Below are positions 1 to 12,467 of a stretch of 64,000 nt of DNA, one piece after another (the first letter of the stretch is position 1; each line of letters opens with the position of its first letter). The notes under the pieces are model-generated. The model had not been told where the DNA came from and ran no database searches. It was given only the letters and a program-made list of their open reading frames with translations. The position numbers were made by a program, and so were the translations under genes. The stretch comes from Gonapodya prolifera JEL478 (taxonomy: Eukaryota; Monoblepharomycota; Monoblepharidomycetes; Monoblepharidales; Gonapodyaceae). The stretch is from the NCBI GenBank assembly GCA_001574975.1, contig KQ965732.1, positions 1,126,131 to 1,190,130 on the forward strand. The letters run 5' to 3'.

Positions 1-3000
1 ATGACGGACGGCCCCCTCGGTGCCGCGGCGTTCAACAACGAGTTTGGACGCCCGGGTATTTCAGGGTACTTCCGGACAATGGGAGGGTTCGCCAACGGCG
101 AGTTCAGGGGTTATCAGAAGCCCATTATGCTGGCTGGCGGGTTGGGAACGGTGAGGCCTCAGCACACCCACAAGAATCCGATTCCACCAGGATCGTTGCT
201 GGTGGTGCTGGGCGGGCCGGCAATGCTCATCGGACTCGGAGGTGGCGCGGCGAGCTCGGAAAAGGGGGGTCTGAGCGAGGACAGGGAGGAGCTGGATTAC
301 CGGAGTGTGCAGCGAGAGAACCCCGAGATGCAGCGAAGGTGCCAAGAGGTAAATTCTGGATATTGCACCCTTCCACAGCGCAATTGTGCGAATGCCTGCC
401 TGCTCTTTTTAGGTCATTGACGCGTGCACGGCGCTTGGCTCAGGCAACCCCATTCTCTCCATCCACGACGTGGGTGCCGGCGGGCTCTCAAATGCGATGC
501 CCGAGCTCGTCCATGACTCGGGAGTTGGGGCCCGCATTGAAATCAGGAAGGTGCCGAACCTCGATATGGGAATGAGCCCCATGGAGATTTGGTGCAATGA
601 GAGTCAAGAGCGGTGAGAATACCTGTGCCATGTGCGCCCCCACGACTATTTGCGACCAACAGGTCTCACCACATATCAGATACGTCTTGGCTGTTCCCCC
701 CCAGGCTGTCGATCTGTTCAGCTCCATTTGCGAGCGGGAGCGCGCACTCTTTGCCGTGATCGGGGTGGCAACTGCTGAAGAGCGTCTCGTGGTCACGGAT
801 AACTTATTGGGCAGCAACGTTGTGGACATGGACATGGATATCCTGTTTGGCAAGCCCCCGAAGATGAGAAGAGAAGTCACGAGGAAAGCGGTCCCGGTTC
901 GAAACTTCAGTCTTATCGAGGCGGTCAAACGTGAAGCATCCAAACCGCGATCGTCGAAGGACATAACAAAGGATATTCCCGTTGAGCTGTCTCCTCCCAC
1001 ACTAGCCCCCCGCGCAGTCCTCACCTCCGCGGCCCGCCGGCTTCTCTTGTTGCCCACTATTGCGTCGAAATCATTCCTCATCACCATCGGCGATCGCACG
1101 ATTTCGGGACTTATTGCTCGTGATCAGATGGTTGGGCCTTGGCAAACACCCGTCGCCGATTGCTCTGTTACCTCGACAAGCTACGCGGGCTTCACTGGGT
1201 ATGCGATGGCATTAGGGGAGCGCCCCTTGAGTGCATTGGCGAACCCTGCCGCGTCAGCACGGATGGCCGTTGCCGAAGCGGTGCTCAACTTGGCGTCTGC
1301 CTACGTTAGCGGAGGGACCTCTGCGATCCGCCTCTCTTGTAATTGGATGTGCGCTGCATCTCACGCAGATGAAGGCGCGAAGTTGTGGGATGCGGTGGAG
1401 GCGGTTGGGATGGACTTATGCCCAAAGCTGGGGATCGCGGTCCCCGTTGGGAAAGACTCCATGAGTATGGCGACGAAATGGAAGGATCGAGTTACAGGAG
1501 AGGCAAAAGCTGTCACGGCACCCGTCAGCTTGAATGTTACTGGCTACGCTGGAGTGGACGACGTCCGGAGAACGGTCACCCCGGACTTGAAAGCCCCGCG
1601 CTCTGCAGATGGTAAAAGGCACATTCCGGCTGCGACGGAAACTGTCATCGTATACTTGGACCTTGCGGGCGGCAAAAGGCGTTTGGGGGGATCGTGCCTG
1701 GCGCAAGTTTACTCTCAGCTTGATGCCTGGACGACGCCCGACCTGGAGAACGTGGAACATCTGAAAGAGGTTTTCAGCGGATTGCAGAAAATGAAACAAG
1801 AAACAATCGGGGAATGGCCTGGAGACGAGCGACCCGCCTTATTGGCTTATCACGATGTCAGTGACGGTGGTATTTTTGTCACCATCGCGGAGATGGCATT
1901 TGCTGGTCGATTGGGGGTTGATATCCAACTCCAGACCCTCACCCAAGGTTCTACTTCAGAAGACATTGACGTAATCGCCTCTGCCTTGTTCGCGGAAGAG
2001 CTTGGCTGCATTATCCAAGTGCCGGCCTCCAAGCTTGGTCTCGTTGAGAAGCATTTCCCAACCCTTTCTAAGGCTGGAGGGGTGCATATTCTTGGTCGAC
2101 CAACTGTCGATGATGTTATCACTTTCCGGTCAGACTCAAACATAATCATTCAAGAATCTCGTATTACCCTTCAAAGATTGTGGAGCTGGACGTCGTATAA
2201 AATGCAACGCCTTCGGGACAACCCTGCATGTGCGGACCAGGAATACAATTCAATTCTCGATGTCACAGACCCGGGCCTTCACTCGCGTCTTACTTTCGAA
2301 AAGTACGATCCTCAGAGCCTCATTCCCCTTGCATTCAACCCCAATGTGGTGAAGCCGCCAGTCGCGATCCTCAGAGAACAGGGTGTGAATGGTCACATTG
2401 AGATGGCGGACTCCTTCTTGAGGGCAGGATTTCAGCCGGTTGATGTACACATGACTGACCTTCTCTCTGGAAACGTGCAGCTTGGACGTTTTGCGGGCTT
2501 TGTAGCTTGCGGTGGATTTTCGTACGGAGATGTTTTGGGGGCGGGTGCCGGATGGGCGAAAAGCGTTCTTCTGAACACACACGCACGCACTGAGTTCACA
2601 CAATTCTTCGCACGAAAGAACACTTTTGCTCTGGGTGTTTGCAATGGTTGCCAGATGTTGAGCGTCATGAAGGAACTTATTGGAGATGACGATGCTGCCG
2701 GAGAAGATGTGCCAGCACCCACCGCTTCCGCCAACAAGTGGCCAAACTTTGTTCGAAATGCGTCTGAGCAGTTTGAAGGACGTGCTGCAATGGTTGAGAT
2801 TGCCATCTCGCCGAGTATCTTCTTCTCCGAAATGGCTGGGTCCAGACTTCCTGTCGCGATTGCCCACGGCGAGGGCCGCGTTGAATTCTCGTCCGCCGAA
2901 AGTCTCGAATACGTCGCCAGCAGCAATCTCATAGCATTGCGCTTTGTGGACAATTACGGATCCCCGACTGAGCGGTATCCGTTCAACCCCAACGGCAGCC

Positions 3001-3203
3001 CGCTGGGGATCACAGGACTTACGAATAAGAGTGGCAGAGTTACCATCATTATGCCGCATCCTGAAAGAGGTGTGAAAGCTACTTCCAACTCCTGGAAGCC
3101 GGACGTTTCAGCTCCAGGCACCCTTGGCTGGGGTTGGGAGGAGACCGGGCCTTGGGTGCGCATGTTCGTGAATGCGCGGAAGTTTGTGGGGAATTTCGAA
3201 TGA
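1..3203 (+). CDS. ADE6: Phosphoribosylformylglycinamidine synthase (FGAM synthase), 5'-truncated by the window
   Basis: Catalyses the glutamine-dependent step from FGAR to FGAM in de novo purine synthesis, in the cytosol. Exons read 1-348, 413-612 and 680-3203; the two GT-AG introns keep frame and join CNESQER to YVLAVPP exactly as in the family. The first exon carries the ATP-binding FGAMS core ([14 protein letters not shown]), the middle exon [11 protein letters not shown], and the last exon the second AIRS-like half (GKDSMSM) plus the C-terminal glutaminase domain. The amidotransferase shows the nucleophile region [13 protein letters not shown] and GVCNGCQM and the late PHPERG motif with its His and Glu. 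The protein ends at TGA 3201-3203 with a cleavage signal 20 bp on. Only the upstream N-terminal part is missing. Nothing looks broken. Confidence 0.97.
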
Positions 3204-3220
3204 TCAATCACCATTGTAGT

Positions 3221-3226
3221 AATAAA
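3221..3226 (+). terminator. Poly(A) signal AATAAA for the FGAM synthase gene
   Basis: AATAAA lies 18 bp after the stop codon and within the 94-bp gap to the convergent methyltransferase gene. The motif is visible; its use is inferred. Confidence 0.5.
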
Positions 3227-3297
3227 TGATGCACGTTATTATTTTCCATCTGACGCTCTTTCCATCTTCTCACGCATTCTCGAAAATCTCATACAAG

Positions 3298-4352
3298 TTA
3301 CTTCCGCATCTCAAACCCAACAAAAACCCTCGTAATGCCCTTACTTTCCATCAGTTCTAGCTCGCCGTCCTGCCATATGCTCCCCTCTTGCGTATCAAGA
3401 CTCGCAGGTCTTGGCACTTCCAGGGTGATGCAATCCGCAAACCCGACCTCTCGTGCCAGATTCTTGAGCGACCCAGATGAGTGCAAGACACGCTTATCTC
3501 CTTTACCGTCAGGCGTGACACCCCACGGGAAAGAGTCGTCGGTTCCAGTTATGCCAAGAGAGATGCCGAAGAACGTGGCCCCTGGAGCCAGAGCAGCGAA
3601 CACCTTCTGCAAGAGAGCACGCACGGTCTCTGCCGAAAGCACGTGTAAGACGGCGCCCGCAAAGGCACCATCAATGCGACCGTTTAGGAACTGTTCCCCG
3701 ATCACAGGATTGGTCGGTGTCGATGGCACCTTCGTAGGATCGAAGACTGCGTCATCTATGATGTCGGCCCACAGTGTCTGGATAGGTGGGGGGTGCGTCT
3801 TGTCAAGGAAAAGATCCAGCCCAAACTGCCAATACGTGTCCACTATGTCGATGGCGAGGATGTTCTCGGCGGGCCTTCAAAAGTCACACACGGTTACATT
3901 ATGGGAGGCATAACACAAGTTCGCTTACGTACCACCCGTCCAGGAGCACTTGTCGCACATCCGTTCCAAATGCGCAGCCGATTTCCTACGCAAGGCGATA
4001 TCACTATGATGAAATTGTGGTGCATACAGCCTCGTCACATACCAAAAACTTCAAGTTCTCCGTGGCAATTCGTTTGAGGAGCCTTTGGTATGCAGGAAAC
4101 TTGTTGATGCGCGGTTCAAGATAGTTTCGACTTTTCATGCATCCGTAGAGATGGTCCTTGAGTATGCAAGGGGGGGGTCAAACTCACACTCTGCAGGTGC
4201 AGGGCTGCACGGGTTCAAACACGCACGGAGCTCTCTTGCATTCTCTTCCAATGCTCGAGGACATGGGTCCGGAGTTTCGCGACGTCTGACTCCTTGGTCC
4301 ACTGGGAAATGAATTGGAGCTCCTGATCGCTGATTGTGCTTGCCATTGCCAT
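3298..4352 (-). CDS. Class I SAM-dependent methyltransferase, 289 aa
   Basis: Four exons on the minus strand: 4227-4352, 4043-4156, 3933-3985 and 3298-3874, with introns of 57-70 nt and all phases consistent. Near residue 80 lies motif I, EIGCAFGTDVRQVLLDGW, followed by the acidic motif ENILAIDI; this arrangement is typical of fungal Rossmann methyltransferases related to the UbiE/COQ5-like superfamily. A later stretch (GVLH-like, ALAPGATFFGIS) fits strands 4 and 5. Upstream, EPRINKFPAY matches the N-terminal helix of this fungal family. The substrate cannot be read from the sequence. The start is the first of two in-frame ATGs at the beginning of exon 1. It converges on the purine gene. Confidence 0.85.
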
Positions 4353-4443
4353 GTCTGGGGTCGGATGTCGGAGACTCGCACCGATGCAGGCAAAGGCATC
4401 GCAGAGCCACAACACCTTTCGGAAGTATTTCTTTGTTCTTTCT

Positions 4444-4526
4444 CTTTTCGTTCTTCCGGCAGGCTCTCTCCCATCTTTCTTTTTTCTTTTTCTTTTCGTT
4501 CTTCTGGCAGGCTTTCCCCCATCTTC
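4444..4526 (+). repeat. Two-copy 48-bp tandem duplication, pyrimidine-rich
   Basis: The 34-bp core containing TTCGTTCTTC and CCATCTT occurs at about 4444 and again at about 4492 with a few mismatches. It lies in the promoter or 5' leader of the methyltransferase gene, between it and the end of the next minus-strand gene. Confidence 0.6.
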
Positions 4527-4635
4527 AAAACGAGCAAAAGAGTACTTATGTAAAATTACAAAATTGCATGCAAAGAATTACTACTGTACTTCCACGAGAA
4601 CCTGTGTACTTCAACGAAATCCAGTTATAAACATC

Positions 4636-6285
4636 CTAGTACGGTCCTGAAAACATTCGTTTCCAGCTCTTTTGTTTCTGAAGGAACGGCGAGGGTCTGG
4701 GACCGCGAGGGCCCTTGGTTTGACGAGGAGGACTGTCTTGGTCGGTCTCGGACGCGGAGGCCTTTTCCGGGGACGCAGAAGCAGGCGTGTCAAGGACTAT
4801 GACCAGTGCACCGTGTGTGAGTTTATGTTGAGAGCACCAATACGTTCAGGGCGTGTAACGTACCAGTAGACTGCTTCGTGGACACCCGACTACCGCTTGG
4901 TGGCTTGGCTGCTGGCTCGCTGGGGATCTCTTCGGGTTCGATTTCGGTGATTTTGGCAGTCGGCGGCGCGAGCTCTCGAAGGCTGATTTGCATGATCTCC
5001 ATGAGTTCTGCAAAATCGATGTAGTGAGAGTCGATGTATGTAAGTAGGCGCGGCAGCTGCACGAGAGCACCAACCAGAGTACAGCTTCGTCGTCCGTTCA
5101 CCAATTTGCTCATCGTACAACACAACGTCGGGACCTAGGTGCATGGGGGGCGACATTGGACGTCGGGTTTCTCCAAGCCAGCTTCGCCAGCTTCCCGGAC
5201 TGGCCGGTCTGCGGGAGTCGGCAGGAGTCGAAGGACGTCGCAGTTGGGGTTGGGGCGGTTCCTCGTCCTCGAAAGCGCTGGCCCGGGATGGACCCCGAAG
5301 CGAGGGGTCCGAGACCGTGAACGACACGGCTTCAAAGACTGAGGATGTCCGTTGGTCGAAGAAGGAAGAGGACCGCTTCTGGAACCGCTCCCCGGTCCTG
5401 CGGTTTCGAATCCACCCGACGGAGAAGTGGTGCGGGGTGTCGTCGCGAGGGTACCAGCTCTGGCTTGACCCTGCCCGAGCCGGGTAAAAGCTTTGGCGCG
5501 ACCGAATCACGGACCTCCGCCCCGTGATCGAAATGTGGTCTGAAATCTGCTGGTCGCCGTCCGGGTACACGACGACTTTTGATTCGACTTGTTGCCAGAT
5601 TTCGGTGATGGTGATGGCTTCGAGTTTCACGTCTGGCAGCCAGGTTTCGTCGTCAGGTACGACTGGAGTGGCGAATCGGGGAGGAGGGGTTTGGCCTGTT
5701 CGCGGAGGGCGTTTCAGAGGAAGTGGAGAGGAAGCGACTGCTTGCACAAAAGTGTATTCTGGAGCGGGGGAGTTGGGGTACGGAGGTGGAGGCGAAACAG
5801 TATTTGTAGGAGACGAGGGTAGCAGTGGCGTGAGATGCGAGGAGGGCGGAGGTAAAGGAGTAGAGGGTGGAGGTGGTGTGAGGTGCGAGGAGGGTGGAGG
5901 TATGAGAGGAAACAGAGGGCCTGCGGAATATTGTCGCGCCAAAATGGGCGCGTGGGATGGTCGCGGTGGGGGGGCACATATAATCTCTTGGAGTTCCGGC
6001 AGCGAAGGGCTTGCGGTGATGCTGCGCGGAATCTTTACGTGATTGGTGCGGGACTCTTTGGACGGAGCTGAAAACCCCAGAAATCCAAGGGTACCCCAGA
6101 CCGGTGGGGCGTCGTTGCTGGCATGAGAATTCTTGCGAAACAGCTGCGACCACAAGGATGTCTGCAAGAAACGGGATTAAGAGTGAAGGCGAAAGGATAG
6201 AGCGAGCGATGCGCGACGACGGTACCTTTGCCGGCGAGTGACCGTGTAGGTCCGAAGTGGGACCTTTTCGCTTTCCGCTAAACAT
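4636..6285 (-). CDS. Unrecognised proline-rich protein, 474 aa
   Basis: Four exons: 6226-6285, 5102-6161, 4864-5007 and 4636-4796; junctions keep frame and each intron has a good GT donor and CAG/TAG acceptor. Residues about 75-160 are rich in Pro, Ser and Thr, with a repeated PPPSSHLTP module and an SPAPEY-type stretch. The middle holds a more ordered basic/aromatic segment (WLPDVKLEAITITEIWQQVE, then FSVGWIRNR). The C-terminus has an acidic helix (ELMEIMQISL) and a basic tail ending KQKSWKRMFSGPY. No enzyme motif, signal peptide or membrane segment was seen. It could be a fungal scaffold or cytoskeletal adaptor, but I do not recognise it. Coding status rests on long open frames joined by consistent splice sites. 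Confidence 0.7.
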
Positions 6286-6488
6286 CGGGTTTCCTCCGCG
6301 CTACGCACGCAGGGGTCTTGTTTACGCAGAGGACGGGGTGACGGCGGATGGAGTCATGGAACGGGCGAGAACTTGAGGTGGCAACAGGCTGAGGACGGAG
6401 TGAACGGATCGGACTTGAGGGCGTTGGTGTATATCCTTGTATATTTCAAAACTCGTCTACGTCAAGAGACACAAAATGAACAAATCAT

Positions 6489-7598
6489 TCACCGAACAAA
6501 TGGTGCGGAGCGGGGTCCCTTTGGACAGACTGGGCACATGATTTCAGTACTGTGGGTCGAGGTCTTAAACCAGAATACACGACTCACGTTGGGGTCTCCT
6601 AAAACTATGTGAAAACTCAGCACCATGATGCAATGCACATCGGTCTCCGCTCCAAAAATCATACGACGTGCCCCATTTCTTCTCAAAATGAATGTCAATG
6701 TGAGGACACTCGGCGCCAGCGCCATCGTCGTCCTCCTCATATTCGGCCGCCGTGTCTTCGGATTCCGTTGTTGTGTCGTCATTCGACCAATGTAATTTAC
6801 TCGCGGTGTCGTCCCGTGGTGACCAAGAGAAAAACGTCTCTGTGTCCTCGTCTTGGCGCTGATTTTGAAGCACAGATGTGCTGCAGCTGTGCACTTCTTG
6901 GGAGACGTCGCGATGTGCAACAGGGAAAACCTCAGACCCTGATGAAGTCTGATGGATTGATGGTGAGGCGGATGGGATGGCAGAGGGTGGGTTGGAACAG
7001 TGCCGAGACCGATTGTTCGGGTCATTGGACGCGCTCTTCCGTCTCTTCCTATGAATTTTACCAGTGACCTACAAAAGTGTCATGCATAACATCGTCAGTC
7101 TCCATCACCACGATTTCTATTTGCTTGCTTAATACTTCATCACACTCACGTGTCCCACCGAAGTCTTGATCGCTTCAACGACATGCGAGAACAATCGCTT
7201 GACGATGGCGTGTGCAGCGTTGGTAGTAGGCATTCTCTTCTCGGCTACACCTGGATCCCTGAGATTTTTCAAAGTGCGGGGGATCTCACGGTGCCAAGGC
7301 AAGTGGCAGCTGATGATGAACGTGCGCGCCTTTGAGTGGATGCGGATGCGGGCGAGGAATGAGTGTTTTGCGAAACAATCGGGTCGTGTTCAAAGGATTG
7401 TGCAAGAAAGAAACCTTGAAGGCCCGTAACCCGTGCGGTTTGTTTACATGATAACGGAGGCTTGCAACGTGCAACGGCAAGTGACCAAAACAATCGCGCT
7501 TCTGAATGAATTGACCATGAATGAACACAAGCAGCGTTTCGGATCCTCACGGAAGGGCGCGGAGCTCTTCGTCTGACTTGATTGTTGGGGAGTCTCAT
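6489..7598 (-). CDS. Unrecognised small protein, about 278 aa
   Basis: Proposed exons: 7551-7598, 7415-7501, 7150-7329, 6588-7068 and 6489-6529. Every junction is in phase. The first three exons give a compact His/aromatic-rich region (RDCFGHLPLHVASLRYH, then FIISCHLPWHREIPRTL) that looks like a folded domain. After HVVEAIKTSVGH comes a Ser-rich segment, then an acidic run (EYEEDDDGAGAE). The donor at 7414 is GTTTCT, weaker than the others, so exon 2-3 may differ; reading straight through exon 4 would give an alternative C-terminus ending at 6565. The gene starts 186 bp from the divergent Derlin start, suggesting a shared promoter region. Function unknown. Confidence 0.5.
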
Positions 7599-7783
7599 TT
7601 CTTGAGTGTTTGAATTTTAGGTGGTGTTCGGAGATTATGGTTGATAACTTGAACTGAAACAGACCGTACACACTTTTACAGATGCAAACGGAAGCGTTCT
7701 TCACGTTATGCTATCGTAATCCGGGTGGCCCTTGAGTTGCTGCGGTTGGTGCTCCTTCGGTCGCCGAGCTGGCAACTGGCTCG

Positions 7784-9303
7784 ATGGACGCCAACACATT
7801 CCCGCTCGAGCAGTGGTTCTTCGACATCCCACCCCTCACGCGGACATATGTCACGGCCGTTGTTGCCGCAACGCTTGCTTGTGTGGGTTGAACGTGCTGT
7901 TGAGGTTCGTCCTCCAATCTTCATTGAATGACGGAGTGATTGCCTCGTATGCCGTGCTTGCTCCCCAACGAAACTCCATCGATCGCATGCCATGCCAAAC
8001 GGGACCGGCGGCGGCTTCCTTCTGCAGCAAGTGGACTTGATTTCACCCTTCCACCTCTACTTCAATCCTGACCTGATATGGAAGGCAGGACAGGTGAGCG
8101 TCCCTCTGTGCGATAGCCTAAGACGTGCATCACCACGAACACTGAACGTATGCGTTGAAAAGTACTGGCGAATCGTCACATCCTTCCTCTACTTCGGCTC
8201 GCTCTCAGTCGACTTCATTTTCCACATCTTTTTCCTCCTGCGCTACTCCCGCGCGCTTGAAGAGGAAAGCTTCCGCGGACGGACGGCAGACTTTATCTGG
8301 ATGCTTCTTCTGGCGATTGTATCAATCGTGGTAAGTCGCGTTGCCACATGACAGCGGGATACCGCACACCCGTAGCTTGTCCAAGCATTGCAGAGACAAT
8401 CTTTTCGTAATTTTTTTTTTTTGTGCTCACGAGCTTTTCTCCAACACCACCACTCTAGGGAATCTCGCACGCCCTCCCATCTTCCCTTCCCTTCCTCAGC
8501 CAACCACTGACATTCTTCCTCGTCTACTTGTGGTCTCGTCGAAACCCATTCGTCCGCATGAACTTCCTCGGCCTGTTCACGTTCACAGCGCCTTACCTCC
8601 CTTTCGTTCTCGCCGGATTCTCCCTCCTCATAAACAACCATTGGCCCGTGGGGGATATGGTGGGCATGGTCGTCGCGCACGTGTATTACTGGGGAGCTGA
8701 CGTCTGGTGAGATGCCCGTTGCAACGCCTTTGCAAACTGCCATGACGAAACTCACTTTTTTTGTTCGTTCCAAGGCCTCGAGTCCTCGAGGAGCGTCGCC
8801 GCACCGCCGGTCTCCCCGCAACACCCCAAGGCGAAGAGTGGTCCATCTTCAAAGCACCCGCACCCTTCCGTGTCATGGTCGACACCCTCATCAGCGACCG
8901 GAGGCGACAAGGGGTGGATCCGTTCGCCACACTTGACGCCGCGCAGGACGACCCCATGTTTGTGCCCGAGCACAGAGATGTACGAGGCGCCACGGGGCTC
9001 GGGCTTGGTGGGGGAAATGGGAACCAAGGACCAGCGGCGGGGCACCCGAGCGGGGTGGTTGGGTTGCTGTCACGGATATTGGGTGCGGTTGGGCTGGCAC
9101 ATCTCGTAGGAGGTCCGGCGCCGAGGGTGGATGGGTGGAGAAGGCATCAAGACGAACCGCCCGTGGAGACCGTGGAGGGTCAACCCGTGGAGACAGAAGA
9201 AAGGACTATCAACCGTGAGGAGGGTACCGATGGTGATTTAGGTTCTGATTTGAGAAGACGCGGAAATGTGTTAGGAGACAGAACAGATGAAAATGGTGAT
9301 TGA
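7784..9303 (+). CDS. Derlin-family ER membrane protein, 369 aa
   Basis: Derlins are catalytically dead rhomboid-fold proteins that help retrotranslocate misfolded proteins in ER-associated degradation, working with Hrd1 and Cdc48. Exons: 7784-7882, 8028-8093, 8163-8330, 8459-8706 and 8775-9303, all in phase. The N-terminus (FFDIPPLTRTYVT) and the WR motif in QYWRIVTSFLYFG are diagnostic, as is ALEEESFRGRTADF at the following loop; four to six hydrophobic segments run to VAHVYYWGADVWPR. A long Gly/Asp-rich cytosolic tail follows, unusually long and without an obvious SHP box (the Cdc48-binding motif). DER1-type and DFM1-type members are hard to separate by eye. Confidence 0.93.
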
Positions 9304-9408
9304 TATACACATGTAATGTAGAAGGTCACTCAAACAATGTAAAACATACAAACCTAAATTCGGTTCGTGCTTTGGCCGACCAATCTACCTTCCTCGGCAA
9401 AGTACGCG

Positions 9409-12400
9409 ATGCAGAATTACGAAGTCACTGGATCTGCGAACAGTGATCGTGGGAAGGGAAAAGGTCGTCGAACGCCGAGATGGAGCCGAAACAGAATCGC
9501 TTGCCTGAGGTATGTTGGGCCATGAGTCGTGAACGATCATTTCACAATATTGAGCTTCAAGTTATGTGCATTACAAACCGCAGCTGTCATCGATCGAAGA
9601 AACGATGCGATGGTCAGCAACCTTGCGTGCTCTGTGTTCGTAATGGTGAGTCGTATATCCGTGTATGTGTCGAGGTTTTGTCAGTTATACACCTTGGATT
9701 ACCAGGTCGCGAGTGCGTTTACACGAAGGTGAGTGGATAATAGTCCATTACTGAGACGTAATTTTAAATAGGGGAACTGTTTTCAGAAAGAGCCCAAGAA
9801 AAGAATGACCAAGGGAGAATACATCGTTCATTTGGAAACACGTCTTCGTGCCATGGAAGCGGCCTTGGCTGCGACGGGATCAAAAGCTCCTCTGGCGGCA
9901 GACACACAACTTGGGCCAGCTCCAGAGGACTCGGACGATGATAGCGAAAGGTCGGACGAAGATCTCGACGAGGCCTCGCAAGATATTTCTCCAGAAAGTG
10001 TCGATAACAATAGCGCAGAGGTCAAACAAGAACCGAGGAATGCTCTTGCGGGTGTGGACTCGAAGGGGAGGCGGAGCTCAGCGTACGTGAATGACATTGC
10101 CACAGCTGTGGCGACGCCATACCCCAACAACAACAACAACGTGGAGTCGTCGTCGGGAAACGCGATAGTGCCCAATAACCAGCTTGATACGGACTTTCCC
10201 GCATTCTACGCGGAGCTCTTAAGCAGGGAGGACTTTTCCCAGGTTTTGATGCCGATGGATATCCCTCCTCCACCTCGTGAAGCAACATCACATTTCTTTC
10301 ACTCAATCCCCTTTGAAATGTCTCAAATTTCACCCAATGCGATGAGGTCACCTCATATGGGTATGGGGTTCCCCTACGAAACGGAATCGCATTCGGGCAT
10401 ACCTATCGAACAGCTTTCTCCCAAGCTTTTGGGTGCAGAAAGCAATTCGTCGCCTTCTCACAACTCCGCGGACGCAGACGATGCGATCTCTCTCACAATC
10501 AAACTTCGGGATAGCACGACGTATTTTAACGACATTGCGCGGCGGCGAGGTGAAGAGAAATTCGACGTCGTAGACTTCAGCGTGGATTTGGTGGAGAGAA
10601 GTGGAACCTTCGCCAAGAGCTCTGACCGACAGAGGAGAAGCTCGATTGTGGCTGATATTTTGGCATCGCGAGAAGCTCCAGACACCGAGGTGTCAGCACT
10701 CGTACCTGCTCTGGAAAAGCTCGGAATGAACCCCTCGCAGTTCCGAGTTCGGTTGTTACGAAAGTTGGCCCCTGAAGAGCCAATCCGTCTTGATTTGCTC
10801 CAGTTCTTCTTCGAAAATATGATGTGGGCATCGGTCATCCATCCGGTTTGTATTAACTAATCTACCAATCGCACATTTGAGCATGACATTGATTCTGGCC
10901 ATAGGGAACATTCTTCGCGACACTGGACCATCAAAGTCCCCTGTTGTTGTATTCAATGTATGCCCTTGCTACTACACTCGCAGAAGGTGCCGTGGGCTCT
11001 CCGGAATGGCGACATCGTATTGCAACTCCTGGCGGACGTCCTGCGGTCCATGGTGGAGAGCGTTACTTTGCAATTGCACGACGCCTCCTCACATTCGCTC
11101 TTGAGGAGCCCTGTTTGAGTACCATCATGTCTCTCATTTTTATGTCGTTGTATGCCACCGGATCTGGTCGGGTAAGCTTGGGCTGTGAGTTGGTGTCAAC
11201 AACAAACATTTCGGCCGGGTAGTCATCATATTTGCTTGTTCCTCAACCAGGGATGTACGGCGGAATGTCTGTACGCATGGTCCTCGAGCTGAAGTGGCAT
11301 GAGACACCTGACCCTGAAACACTCGCACAACTTACCCCACTTGAAATCGAAACTCGCAAGCGAACTTGGTGGTTTGTTTTCTACTTCGACACACTGTCGA
11401 GTGTGATTGCTGGGAGACCCAGTTTAGTGGACCCGAACAAAAGCTATGTGGACTTCCCAGATGACGAAGTCTGGAATAACCTGAGCTCCGATGGACATTA
11501 TCGGCCGAATCAAATGAATCGTGGTGTTCTCGGCACTTTTGGACTTGCAACCATGAGTAAATTTGATACTCTGCAATTGCGATGGCCGTCAAAATTTCAT
11601 CGCGAACACATGCAAGTCGCCGTAATATTTGGGCGTGTAGCTGGGTACACGAAATCCGAGAAATCGAGTAGGACATCTATCGGACATTTGGATGAAAGGC
11701 TTTGTATGTTGGACCTCCAGCTCAAGGAATTCTGGGCAGGTTTGTCCGAGGAAGCTCGAACAGAGTATGTCCCTAGACTGCATGACGGAAAAGTGACCTC
11801 TCTCGAGCTGCGAATTTTGGCTGGAAGCGCATGCCTTCACATTCTCTATCATACAACAGTAATTCTTCTGCACAGGCAAGTGGGGACTCCTTTGTTGCAT
11901 CCTTGTTCCCAAATCACCTCGAGTGTTTCTTCCGCCTGTTCCTCCCCGTAGACCGGAGCTCACGCTACAAGACTTTGTATGGCCCACTAGAACCTCATTT
12001 GATGTTTGCACCTATGCGGTGAGATGGTGTTTCGCTTTTGGTATTTCCTGCGAGCGTTCAGTCCCTCTTCGCTAGGCCAATCGTGTCGCGATAATAATGG
12101 AACGACTGCTAGCTACGGAGCCTACCCTTCGATACTTTTCCGCTGCGCTGACTTTCCCGGTGTTTGAAGTGGGTTTTTGAATTGTCTGTTTTATTTTTTT
12201 GGAACGTCCACTGACATTTGTCCTCAGGCCGGAATGGTTCACCTAATGAATGCACTTGTCAGCTCTCTGATCCCCGCATCTCCAACTGTGGATGCAAATG
12301 CGGTCCCTGCCACATCTCCCAGCTCCGATCTTTTGAAGAGTTCCCGGCGATCGGTGGCCATTTTGATAAAAGCGCTGGATGCGCTGCGACGCTTCTGGGC

Positions 12401-12467
12401 GTCAGCCGACGCATACTATGAAAGTATGGTTCGCGTGGCAGTCGCCAACGGAATCATCGAAGTGTAA
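9409..12467 (+). CDS. Zn2Cys6 transcription factor with fungal-specific regulatory domain, 849 aa
   Basis: Nine exons: 9409-9509, 9584-9645, 9706-9728, 9787-10845, 10905-11184, 11251-11875, 11952-12018, 12076-12168 and 12228-12467. The binuclear zinc cluster spans residues 32-58 with spacing C-X2-C-X6-C-X5-C-X2-C-X6-C and is assembled from three exons. A basic linker and short coiled coil (HLETRLRAMEAAL) follow, then an acidic Ser-rich region, then the middle homology domain (GWMYGGMSVRMVLEL, RKRTWWFVFYFDT). The start at 9409 is needed to supply the first two cysteines. The intron at 11876-11951 begins GCAAGT, a GC-AG intron. The gene converges on an enoyl-CoA hydratase gene; regulation of it is only a possibility. 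Confidence 0.92.

Noticed and set aside
2250-3059. 269-codon minus-strand frame within the FGAM synthase exon
   Set aside because: Fully overlaps a conserved glutaminase domain on the plus strand and shows no domain of its own.
4135-4410. Alternative start of the methyltransferase upstream at 4410-4415
   Set aside because: That extension runs into the 48-bp duplication region and adds no family residues; the paired ATGs at 4352/4346 fit better.
5524-6042. Gly/Val-rich plus-strand frame opposite the proline-rich gene
   Set aside because: Antisense of Pro codons gives Gly; the minus strand has coherent splicing and composition.
7166-7429. Plus-strand frame with an apparent signal-peptide-like start (ACAALVVGILF)
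   Set aside because: Overlaps the in-phase minus-strand exons upstream of Derlin; no continuation or homology.
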